64,000 nt of DNA from Amphritea pacifica (GTDB lineage: Bacteria; Pseudomonadota; Gammaproteobacteria; Pseudomonadales; Balneatricaceae): the NCBI RefSeq assembly GCF_016924145.1, contig NZ_JAFFZO010000015.1:1-64000 (forward strand). Direction: 5' to 3'. The position numbers and the translations under genes are program-made. The notes under the pieces were generated by a model. The model searched no databases. It was not told the DNA's origin and worked only from the letters and a program-made list of their open reading frames with translations. This document shows, in pieces, positions 42,716 to 51,072 of this stretch (within the stretch, counting starts at the first letter, position 1; each line of letters opens with the position of its first letter).

Positions 42716-42874
42716 AGAGGGAAGTCACAAGTTAATAGGTCGAGACAAGGTTTCAGTGAAATGATACGAAAGTAATTTGGCGCTCGATATAGCATGTTTT
42801 TTGCTTCTTGTGAAGTTTTTTGTTTGTTGTAGCATGAATTCATAGTAATGAATTTAGTTAAAATGAAAAATAAT

Positions 42875-44278
42875 TTATTTAAGTTCGGTTATTCCAGGTC
42901 TTGTTAATTGATTGCCTATTTTATGTATAAAATCATTAAGTAGCTGACTTCTAATTCTAACTACAGGCTCTTTTAAGAGAATGTTAATTTCTTTTATATT
43001 GGGAGAGCTTGTGATCACTTTTGTACTAAATACGAATTGGCTGTTATTGTTTTTTATTTCAAATACAGGGGTAATTATAAACTGATCACCATTCAATCTA
43101 AGGTCTCTTCCTGACTTTAGTTTCTGTTTAATTTTTGTTTCATCTTCTTGATATAAAAAATGTCTGTTGTCATCATTTATTTGTAGGCCGATTATGAAGT
43201 TTTTCCACACGCATTTATTTTGTGCATGATCGCAAGGAGGTGTTATATCCATCATTACTAGTTCAAATGTTTTGCTGGCTTTATCTGGGGTTATTGATTT
43301 TTTCTTAGTGGTGCTGATGAAGTTTTCAATAATAAATTTGCCCCAGTTGCTATTGCTCATATAAGGAATTGGCAGTGGCCATATTAAACTTTTAGGGTAA
43401 CTATAAATGCTGCCAGGGGAAATAGAACCTGTGTTCTTTAGATCGTGATCTAAGTGTAACATGCTATTGATCTTAGCCTTCCAGTTATTGTCAATTGTGG
43501 TATTGCTACTGCTACTACTATTGATAAATGAAAATGGAGATGGAGCTGAGTGGCTAATTCGATCACTTATGAGAGTATTTAGAACTGAGTAAACTGGTGG
43601 CGAAATACTTTCTTGGTCTAATGATTTTCCTGCTTCTGCAACAGCTATTTCCATTAAAATATGAGAAAGCCGCTCGTCAAAATTTACAGGATGATCTTCA
43701 TGTTCAGATGCGACTTCACCTAAGTTTTTTATAATTTCCGAGCTGCTAGATGAAACTGATCTTTCCCATTCTATCAAGAAATTAAAGGGAGGAGAGCTCT
43801 CTAGATGACTTTGCAGTAGTTGAGATATCTCATTTGAGGACTCTTCTGAGAGAGGGTTTATTTTCTCGCTATCTTCAGTGTAATGAGTTTTGTCTATTGA
43901 TTTTACATTAAATGGTCTTTGGCTTGCTGGAAGTCTTTCTGTTAAGAAGTTAAATAGCTCCGTGCTCTTCTCTTCGAATGTTGTCCATGTAATTAATAGC
44001 CATGGGCCGTTGTTGTGGTTTAGTAGTCTTTGTATTAGTTTGAGCGCGATTGCATAATCGCTAATATTAGCCGAGCCACTGTTAGTAAGGTTTACATCTA
44101 AGATGATAGCCCTTACTCCTGTGTGGATACTTTTTAATAAAGGTGCTTCAAGCTCTTCTAGCAATGGCTCGTCATAGTGAATAAATAGAGTTGGAATTTG
44201 TTTCTTCCAAAGCTGCTTTGTTATGCATATCCCGTGGTCTTCACGATCATCAATTACTAATACCTTAGTTCGTTGCAT
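42875..44278 (-). CDS. Receiver-domain protein of unknown output, partner of the GHKL kinase
   Basis: A 467-residue protein. Residues 1-115 look like a response-regulator receiver: acidic pair D10-D11 in VLVIDDRED, likely phosphoacceptor D61 in AIILDVNLT, and T99/T100 in LLITWTT. The conserved switch lysine is less clear. The remaining 350 residues match no output domain I know; a conserved-looking patch is DITPPCDHAQNKC near residue 350. The gene starts one base after the kinase stop (TAGTATG), so the pair is coupled. AT-rich codons contrast with the neighbouring core genes. Confidence 0.7.
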   Translation of the reverse strand: MQRTKVLVIDDREDHGICITKQLWKKQIPTLFIHYDEPLLEELEAPLLKSIHTGVRAIILDVNLTNSGSANISDYAIALKLIQRLLNHNNGPWLLITWTTFEEKSTELFNFLTERLPASQRPFNVKSIDKTHYTEDSEKINPLSEESSNEISQLLQSHLESSPPFNFLIEWERSVSSSSSEIIKNLGEVASEHEDHPVNFDERLSHILMEIAVAEAGKSLDQESISPPVYSVLNTLISDRISHSAPSPFSFINSSSSSNTTIDNNWKAKINSMLHLDHDLKNTGSISPGSIYSYPKSLIWPLPIPYMSNSNWGKFIIENFISTTKKKSITPDKASKTFELVMMDITPPCDHAQNKCVWKNFIIGLQINDDNRHFLYQEDETKIKQKLKSGRDLRLNGDQFIITPVFEIKNNNSQFVFSTKVITSSPNIKEINILLKEPVVRIRSQLLNDFIHKIGNQLTRPGITELK

Positions 44279-44279
44279 A

Positions 44280-46490
44280 CTAAATCATTCCTTTGCTATT
44301 GAAAACTAATGAGACTACCGCGCCTTTGCACACTTTTGGAATGCTGATATCGCCATTATTAGGAAAGGCAAGCCTTCCTTTGTGACTTTTCATTACCATA
44401 TCAGCGTAATAAAGTCCGATGCCCATGCCTTCCATTCTCCGGGTGAAAAATGGCTGAATTATATCTTCAGGAGGGTCTTCAAAGCCCCCTCCACTATCAG
44501 CAACTACTATCGCTGGCCCTTCCAGGTCATGACTAGGACCTATCCAAATATGTCCTGGTATTTCATCGGATTCTCGATTTATTTTTACCCAGTGAATAGC
44601 GTTGTCTATAAGGTTGACTAGTGTTGCTGTGAACATTCGTCTAATTCCTTTGACCTCAAAATCTAAATTAAGAGAGTTTTCAAAGCCATTTAAAAATTTA
44701 ATATTATGAAATTCAAAACGGGTGGATTGACTTAAAAGAGCATACTTGACTAATTTAGAAGCATTCACATTCTCCATGTTTTTATTAGTTACCATATAAG
44801 CAGCACCTTGAAGTGTTTCTACAAGATGTTTAGACATGCTAACTAATTTATCCAATGGTGCTTGAAACTCAATAGCTCTATCAAGACCTCTAACTCCTCT
44901 TTCTATTTCATGGAAGACAGTAACTAGTCCTAGACCAGCTCCAGCAGCAGACATAAGTGTATTTCGGGTTTCTTTATATGTTTCAGAAACTTGTTTTATT
45001 AAGGGGCCAAGTTCCTTATCATAGCCCATCTCTATAGATTTTTTACTTAGATTTTCGATAGCTTCTTCTGTCGTAACCTTGTGTAAACTTTTCTCAGTTG
45101 ACTTTGGGATGTTAAAGCATGATCTCAGAATTTTTTTGTCTTTGTTTCTTTCAATCTCGAATTGATTTAAAGCGCATAAAATCGCATATCGAAGTTCTTG
45201 GTAAGCTTCATTTTCAATGAAGCCCTCTCTATTAGTTTTTTCTTTAAGATTCTGGCTGTACTTTAAATCAAGATGGATTTGCCCCATCAATAATTGGTTG
45301 CTGACTTTTCTAGATGGTGATTGAACCCTGCGATGGTCAAGGCCTAGCCAATCATTACCTTGTTCACCATAATCATATACACGCATTCCATCTCTATAAA
45401 CTCGAATTCCTCCTTGTTCTTTTAAGAATTTAGTAAGACCAGTTATATCTGGAATGTATCTGGCTGAGACTTGTTTGTCTAAATCAAATCCAAAAATAAT
45501 TCCCGTTATTGGACCTACGCCTAACTCGTTAACGGTAATCTTACTATTTCTTTTTCTTCCATTTCGGTCTAACTTAAAATATTCAAAAGAGTGTTCTAAT
45601 GTTTGCTCTTTAGTTCGTGGTGATAATATACTCTCAAAATCTTTTAATATTGCACTAATTGGTTGAAATTTATATGTAGAGCTAAATCCATTTTCGTCGA
45701 TAGAGAATTGATAAATATACATTGCTTGGTCTTTAGCGGTATCCGGATCAAATATTCCGTTCAGCCAGTCGCATTCAGGAACAATATTAAAGTTCACATC
45801 AAAAATATCATCATTAACTTCTATCGATATTTCACTTTCTTTGCTTTTTAGATCAGGTGTATTTTCTTCAAGGTTGGCAATAGGTAAATTATGAAATTTG
45901 GGAGTGGTCATAGCGCTAACCGCTCTATAAAGCCTTCTTATATCACCGCGAGCCCATTTATTATGTAAGTCTGATATCTCGATAATAGTACCGGTATCGT
46001 CGTCTTTAAATAGACTCGATTCACCAATAGTCATTGTTACTGGAGCTTGGTCTAGGTATTCATACTCTAGAAATTCTTTCCAATTAATCGTTACTTGTAC
46101 TTCTTTATTTCCAGCAGCCTTAGTTGTCATTGTTATGTGATCACCGAGCTTATGGACTGCAAAGCGGCCAACGCCTTTTTCACCAACAGGCAGTCGTCCG
46201 AGAGGCGTTCTTATGTTGTTCTTTCTAGCAATCTCTTTATGGTTAGATGCTGGTTCAAGCCATACTTCGCTGACAATTGAAGGAGTCATACCGAAGCCGC
46301 TATCCACTATTTTGATAGAGGCGTCTTTTGAATTAGGATTGCTAAATGTGATGGATACACTTTTAGCATCGGCATCGAATGAATTTTTAACTAACTCAAA
46401 GAGTGCCATCCGATGGTCTCTAATTAGTTGTTCTCCAAGCAATTGCATTAGTCTTGCTTTTGGCCTGAAGTGAACAGGTGGGTTATTCAT
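44280..46490 (-). CDS. Dual-GHKL protein: Hsp90/MORC-like ATPase joined to a histidine kinase
   Basis: A 736-residue soluble protein from ATG 46490 (AAGGA upstream). The N-terminal GHKL ATPase has E32LVKNSFDAD, D63SGFGM and GEKGVGRFA (103-111), as in MORC/MutL/Hsp90-type proteins, followed by an S5-like segment (GIRVYRDGMRVYDYG, 361-375). A helical region leads to an H-box-like FHEIERG (H527), then a histidine-kinase ATPase: NLIDNA (626-631), DSGGGF (665-670), PFFTRR and GMGIGL (688-693). There is no membrane segment. It heads the operon kinase-receiver-methyltransferase-vsr. It probably senses an intracellular event and signals to the receiver protein. Confidence 0.8.
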   Translation of the reverse strand: MNNPPVHFRPKARLMQLLGEQLIRDHRMALFELVKNSFDADAKSVSITFSNPNSKDASIKIVDSGFGMTPSIVSEVWLEPASNHKEIARKNNIRTPLGRLPVGEKGVGRFAVHKLGDHITMTTKAAGNKEVQVTINWKEFLEYEYLDQAPVTMTIGESSLFKDDDTGTIIEISDLHNKWARGDIRRLYRAVSAMTTPKFHNLPIANLEENTPDLKSKESEISIEVNDDIFDVNFNIVPECDWLNGIFDPDTAKDQAMYIYQFSIDENGFSSTYKFQPISAILKDFESILSPRTKEQTLEHSFEYFKLDRNGRKRNSKITVNELGVGPITGIIFGFDLDKQVSARYIPDITGLTKFLKEQGGIRVYRDGMRVYDYGEQGNDWLGLDHRRVQSPSRKVSNQLLMGQIHLDLKYSQNLKEKTNREGFIENEAYQELRYAILCALNQFEIERNKDKKILRSCFNIPKSTEKSLHKVTTEEAIENLSKKSIEMGYDKELGPLIKQVSETYKETRNTLMSAAGAGLGLVTVFHEIERGVRGLDRAIEFQAPLDKLVSMSKHLVETLQGAAYMVTNKNMENVNASKLVKYALLSQSTRFEFHNIKFLNGFENSLNLDFEVKGIRRMFTATLVNLIDNAIHWVKINRESDEIPGHIWIGPSHDLEGPAIVVADSGGGFEDPPEDIIQPFFTRRMEGMGIGLYYADMVMKSHKGRLAFPNNGDISIPKVCKGAVVSLVFNSKGMI

Positions 46491-46957
46491 AACTATCCTT
46501 GAGGTATACCTAACGTATTTATATCCAACATGCTGCACAAGGAGTCGAAGATAGTCCAGAGCTGAATCTGAAATAGTGGGTATAAACGTGGGAATAATTA
46601 TCGGATTGCGATAAGTGGAGTCAGAGTAGAGTTTGTTTTACCTGTATAAGCTAGCTGTTTAGAACTGAAGAGAGTACTTGCTCTTATCGGTTGGCTTCTT
46701 CCTGGTGGGAATGCTATATAGTTAATAAATATGAAAGAGTTTGATTGAAGACGGCTTTTTGTTCTTCGGTTTGGTAGGTCTAGGTCTGCTGAACCTTAAG
46801 AAGTCAGAACGCTAAGCCTGATTATTGCCCGCAAGCGATAATGAATGGGGTAGAGGTAGTATTTATGAGTCAACAAAGGCCATCCCTTAGGGTGGCTTTG
46901 TATGTGGTTTTGGTAGAAATGGCGGAGGTTGAACCTCCGCCCTCCAATCTTCCCCTA
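46491..46957. other. Gene-free right edge of the AT-rich island
   Basis: No coding frame I trust. The left half is the promoter region of the kinase operon, without a clear -35/-10 pair. The right half holds two stem-loops: an imperfect one starting AAAGGCCATCCC (46875-46900) and a perfect GGCGGAGGT-TGA-ACCTCCGCC (46921-46941) just past the sulfide:quinone reductase stop, which could be its terminator though the U-run is poor. I found no direct repeats shared with the other island edge near 40640. Confidence 0.4.
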
Positions 46958-48229
46958 TTATTTCTTCAACTTATCGATATTCAGCATCTTCATCAAAAAC
47001 TTCTCGAAGATCGGTTCGCTGACGCCGCTGCGGATCTTGTGCATAAAGTATTTTTCAAAGCCGACTTTCGCCAGATGCACCCACTTTCCGGATTTCATCC
47101 AGTTAACGTTGCGTGGCGGAATCTGTGGCATGGCGACAAAGGCGATGCCGCTGTCACCCATATCGGCCAGACAGACGGCGTTCCAGGTGGCTTCGCTTTC
47201 CGGTTCTTTGTTATCCAGCACTGCGCGGATGTTATGGGCGGTGGCGGTGACCATACTCTCAATCATAAAGCCGGTTTTCGGTACGCCGGTAGGCACGGGG
47301 GTTGGTTTTTTCGGGGCGATGGCGACCGCTACACCAATGCCCCAGATATTGGGATATTTAGGGTTGCGCTGATGTTTGTCGATCACAATGAAGCCCCGGG
47401 GGTTCACCAGTCCTTCAATATCCCGCACCGCATCGATGCCGGTAAAGGCGGGCAGCATCATGGTATAGCCGAAGGGCAGCTCGTGGCGCTTTTTCTCTTC
47501 GCCCTGCTCATCGCACTCGATAACGTGCATCAGGCCATCTTCTATACGGTCTACTTTGGCGTTGCAGATCCAGTCAATATGGTGCTGGCGCAGCTCGCTC
47601 TCAAGCATGGTTTTACTGTCGCCGACACCATCAAGGCCGAGATGACCGATGTAGGGTTCTGAGGTGACAAAGGTCATCGGGATCTGATCACGGATTTTTC
47701 GCTTACGCAGATCAGAATCCATGATGAAGGCGGTTTCATAGGCGGGACCGAAGCAACTGGCTCCCTGCACAGCGCCGACAATAATAGGGGCTGGTTTTTC
47801 AGCCAACGCTTTCCATTGCTCACAGGCAACTTCGGCATGATCGATATGGCAGACAGAGTTGGTGAAGCCTTCCGGTCCGAATCCCTCGATCTCATCGAAA
47901 GCCAGTTTTGGGCCGGTGGCGATAATCAGGTGGTCGTAACTGAGCATGGTGCCATCTGACAGCTCCAGTTCACTGGTTTCCGGGTGAACCCGTTTGGCGG
48001 CACTGACAACCAGTTCAACCCCTTTTTTGGCCATCGGTGGGGCGAGTGGAACGGTGATATCTGAGCGCTTGCGCCAGTCGACGGCAACCCAGGGGTTGGA
48101 GGGGACGAAGTGGTAGTAATCCTTATCACTGACGATGGTGACCGTGTCGTCCGGCCCGGCCAGATCCTTCATTTCATAGGCCATCGGAACACCGCCAAGA
48201 CCGGCACCGAGGATGATGATATGCGCCAT
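46958..48229 (-). CDS. sqr: Sulfide:quinone oxidoreductase-family flavoprotein
   Basis: FAD enzyme that oxidises sulfide and passes electrons to the membrane quinone pool. The N-terminal dinucleotide fold is ILGAGLGG (6-13). Cysteines at C127, C159 (GASCFGPAYE) and C353 (AVCLADMG) correspond to the three redox/sulfide cysteines of the family. The C-terminus (RSGVSEPIFEKFLMKMLNI) is the amphipathic membrane-binding end. ATG 48229 is chosen because GGAGGA precedes it; 423 residues. A palindrome in its promoter suggests a sulfide-sensing repressor. Confidence 0.9.
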   Translation of the reverse strand: MAHIIILGAGLGGVPMAYEMKDLAGPDDTVTIVSDKDYYHFVPSNPWVAVDWRKRSDITVPLAPPMAKKGVELVVSAAKRVHPETSELELSDGTMLSYDHLIIATGPKLAFDEIEGFGPEGFTNSVCHIDHAEVACEQWKALAEKPAPIIVGAVQGASCFGPAYETAFIMDSDLRKRKIRDQIPMTFVTSEPYIGHLGLDGVGDSKTMLESELRQHHIDWICNAKVDRIEDGLMHVIECDEQGEEKKRHELPFGYTMMLPAFTGIDAVRDIEGLVNPRGFIVIDKHQRNPKYPNIWGIGVAVAIAPKKPTPVPTGVPKTGFMIESMVTATAHNIRAVLDNKEPESEATWNAVCLADMGDSGIAFVAMPQIPPRNVNWMKSGKWVHLAKVGFEKYFMHKIRSGVSEPIFEKFLMKMLNIDKLKK

Positions 48230-48272
48230 ACTCTTCCTCCAGAGAATCACTCTCTATTTAAGTATTATATTT

Positions 48273-48288
48273 ATTAGATTTATCTAAT
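48273..48288. promoter_or_regulatory. Palindromic operator upstream of sqr
   Basis: Perfect palindrome ATTAGAT-TT-ATCTAAT, 44 bases before the sqr start, in a very AT-rich stretch where a promoter would lie. AT-rich inverted repeats of this kind are bound by ArsR-family persulfide sensors (BigR/SqrR) that control sulfide oxidation genes. No such regulator gene is in the window, so the binder is inferred. Confidence 0.5.
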
Positions 48289-48501
48289 ATAAGATCAAAA
48301 TGTAGTCAGAGTCAACGTTATATTTGTAAACATTGGTCGTAGAGGGGGTGGCTCAGAAAGAACAGCTGACGCGATATCATTGGGTTTGTGTTTATCTATG
48401 CGTAAACTTTATATCTGGTTGTAAATATCGATTATTATCTATACCTGTGATCGTTTACAGTGGTGGTCTCTATACAACAAGAAGATCGGAAGGTGTAAGC
48501 G

Positions 48502-50427
48502 ATGCAGTATTATGTGGATGGTTTTCGTGGGGGTGATCCCGATATAAAAAATGCGACGGCGAAACGTCGTGACCGTAGTGAGTTTGCTCCGCTACCGGAA
48601 AAAGTTGATGTTATGATCGCCGGTTGCGGTCCTACCGGTCTCTGTCTGGCCGCGCAGTTGTCTCAGTTCCCTGAGATCAGCACGATGATCGTTGATCCCA
48701 CGCCGGGTCCGATTGAAAAGGGTAAAGCCGACGGTATCAATACCCGCACGATGGAGATGTTTCAGGCGTTCGGCTTTGCCGATAAGATTAAGCGTGAGAG
48801 CTACTGGGTCAATCAGACCAACTTCTGGATGCCTGATCCGGAAAAGCCCGCCAACATTAAACGTATCGGCAGAGTGCAGGATGTTGCCGATGACTCCTCT
48901 GAGATGCCCCATATCCTGATCAATCAGGCGCGCATCCATGAGCTGTTTCTCGAGGTGATGAAAAACTCATCGACACGACTGGAACCTGACTATAGCTGGT
49001 CCATCGTTGATCTTGAGGTGGATACTACCACTGATGAATATCCTGTCACCGTAACGCTTGAAAACAACGGTATTAACGCGGGCGAAAGAAAAACCGTGCG
49101 CGCTAACTATGTGGTCGGTTGTGATGGTGCCCGTTCCAATGTGCGTAAGGCTATTGGTGGTGAGCTGCATGGGGATGCGGCGCATCAGGCCTGGGGGGTG
49201 ATGGATATTCTGGCGAATACCGATTTCCCCGATGTGCGTCAGAAATGTCTGATCACCTCTGCTCATGAAGGTAACGTGCTGATCCTTCCCCGGGAGGGAG
49301 GCTATCTGTTCCGCATGTATGTGGAGCTGGATAAGCTCAATCCGGATGAACGGGTGGCTAACCGTAACTTTACCATCGACGATCTGATTGCCGGGGCTAA
49401 CCGCATCATGCAACCCTATTCGATCGACGTTAAAGAGGTTGCCTGGTGGTCTATCTATGAGATTGGTCACCGGATGACTGACCGGTTTGACGATGTCCCG
49501 CCGGGTGAAGCTAACAGCCGGACTCCACGGGTCTTTACTGCCGGTGATGCCTGTCATACCCACAGCCCCAAGGCCGGTCAGGGGATGAATGTCTCGATGC
49601 AGGACACCTTTAACCTTGGCTGGAAACTGGTGCATGTGCTTCAGGGAAGAGCGGCTCCCGGTCTGCTGCATAGCTACTCTGCTGAACGCTGGGCCGAGGC
49701 TAAACGTCTGGTGGATACTGATCATGAGTGGGCGCGCATTATGTCCGCACCTGCCGGGGAGTCGGTACTGGATAATGGTGACGAGCCTCGCTTTATGCGT
49801 CAGTTTAAGGCTAATCTGGAGTTTACCGGCGGACTGGCTGTTAAGTATGGTGAATCTGCCCTGGTTGGCCCGGCAACGCATCAGGCGCTGGCGAAAGGCG
49901 AAGAGATCGGTCGTCGCTTCCATTCGGCGCCGGTTGTGCGCCTGGCGGATGCCAGGCAGATGCAGCTGGGTCATGTGGCTGAGGCAGATACCCGCTGGCG
50001 GATCTATGCATTTGCCGGTAAAAATGACAGTTCGGCACCCGGTTCAGCGATCCATAAACTGGCGGACTGGCTGCACACGGATTCCAACTCGCCGGTTGTG
50101 CAGTTTACAGGTCGGGATGAGGATATCGATGGTCTGATCGATCTTCGCGCGGTGTTCCAGCAAACCTTCGATCAGTTGGCTTATGAAGATATGCCCGCGC
50201 TGCTTTGCCCTACCAAAGGTAAGCTGGGACTGCAGGATCACGAAAAAGTGTTCTGTGTGGATCACAAGGGGCTGGGGGATATCTTTGATATGCGGGGTAT
50301 CAACCGTGAACAGGGCTGTATGATTGTGGTCCGCCCGGATCAGTATATTGCGCAGGTGCTGCCGCTGGATGATTATCAGACACTGGCGGACTTTTTCGCA
50401 GGCATCTACAAGTCCACAGCCCGATAA
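48502..50427 (+). CDS. mobA: 3-hydroxybenzoate 4-monooxygenase-like flavoprotein
   Basis: Class A flavin monooxygenase of 641 residues. The FAD fold IAGCGPTGLCLA is near 39-50, and the second FAD motif GDACHTHSPKAGQGMN is central. The C-terminal thioredoxin-like domain (about 450-640) marks the phenol hydroxylase/MobA subgroup. The N-terminus MQYYVDGFRGGDP and overall pattern closely resemble Comamonas-type 3-hydroxybenzoate 4-hydroxylase, which yields protocatechuate. No other aromatic-degradation gene, transporter or regulator adjoins it. A related phenolic substrate is possible. Confidence 0.85.
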   Translation: MQYYVDGFRGGDPDIKNATAKRRDRSEFAPLPEKVDVMIAGCGPTGLCLAAQLSQFPEISTMIVDPTPGPIEKGKADGINTRTMEMFQAFGFADKIKRESYWVNQTNFWMPDPEKPANIKRIGRVQDVADDSSEMPHILINQARIHELFLEVMKNSSTRLEPDYSWSIVDLEVDTTTDEYPVTVTLENNGINAGERKTVRANYVVGCDGARSNVRKAIGGELHGDAAHQAWGVMDILANTDFPDVRQKCLITSAHEGNVLILPREGGYLFRMYVELDKLNPDERVANRNFTIDDLIAGANRIMQPYSIDVKEVAWWSIYEIGHRMTDRFDDVPPGEANSRTPRVFTAGDACHTHSPKAGQGMNVSMQDTFNLGWKLVHVLQGRAAPGLLHSYSAERWAEAKRLVDTDHEWARIMSAPAGESVLDNGDEPRFMRQFKANLEFTGGLAVKYGESALVGPATHQALAKGEEIGRRFHSAPVVRLADARQMQLGHVAEADTRWRIYAFAGKNDSSAPGSAIHKLADWLHTDSNSPVVQFTGRDEDIDGLIDLRAVFQQTFDQLAYEDMPALLCPTKGKLGLQDHEKVFCVDHKGLGDIFDMRGINREQGCMIVVRPDQYIAQVLPLDDYQTLADFFAGIYKSTAR

Positions 50428-50455
50428 TATAAAGCTTAAACAGCAGAGTGTTAAA

Positions 50456-50489
50456 CAGGCATCGGCGCGATCCGATGCCTGTTTTTTTT
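50456..50489 (+). terminator. Intrinsic terminator after mobA
   Basis: Perfect ten-pair stem CAGGCATCGG/CCGATGCCTG with a six-base loop, followed by eight T residues. Confidence 0.9.
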
Positions 50490-50721
50490 ATGGGTTATTA
50501 ATACCCGCCTCATCATCTCCTATGCATTTCTGATCGTTTTTATACGGTCATCAACGCTCTGAAACACACCCTGAATATTGATCGTCTTCATTTCTCTCGC
50601 CTTTTGTTTCGTTTCAGCTTTATTTCAGTTTGAGTCTTTACAGTAGCTAACATCAAGTGACGAAGACTTGTTGCCGCCGTCACTCAACATAAAAATATCG
50701 ACTTAATCTGGAGCAATAAAA

Positions 50722-51072
50722 ATGAACAAAGCAAACTTAGCTACAGCACTACTTCTTGGCGCGTCAACTGCGCTTCTGAGCACGGGCTCCGTGGCCGGTC
50801 CTAGCAGTCAATTGAAGGTTTCTGAAACGGCGTCAGCCGAAGTTCAGGCTAAAGTTAACAGTTGGTTAGCGGGTGAAGAAATTAGCGGTCGTAAAGATAA
50901 GTGCTTTGGTATTGCACTCGCGGGTGAGAATAATTGTGCAGCAGGTGCCGGTACCAGCTGCGAAGGTACCTCGACTACAGATTTTCAGACGAATGCCTGG
51001 GCCTATGCGCCTAAAGGTACGTGTGAATCAATCGTGACACCAAATGGAATGGGTTCTCTTGAAGGTTCATGA
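50722..51072 (+). CDS. bufA: Bufferin-type metallophore precursor (DUF2282)
   Basis: Precursor of a ribosomally made, exported copper-binding peptide. The 116 residues comprise a signal peptide (1-25, ending SVA-G), a spacer, and the DUF2282 core with four cysteines: C61 (KDKCFGIALAGEN), C72, C80 and C101 (APKGTCES). The last region matches the conserved family end. In characterised bufferins, cysteines are converted to thiooxazole-type rings that bind Cu. The ribosome site GGAGC lies before ATG 50722. First of four overlapping or closely spaced genes. A spaced repeat AGTGAC-N17-GTCACT lies in the upstream region. Confidence 0.9.
   Translation: MNKANLATALLLGASTALLSTGSVAGPSSQLKVSETASAEVQAKVNSWLAGEEISGRKDKCFGIALAGENNCAAGAGTSCEGTSTTDFQTNAWAYAPKGTCESIVTPNGMGSLEGS

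Noticed and set aside
40640-46840. Mobile-element ends (direct repeats or tRNA site) bounding the Dcm/Vsr island
   Set aside because: I compared the two edges by eye and found no shared repeat, integrase or tRNA; transfer is suggested only by base composition and content.
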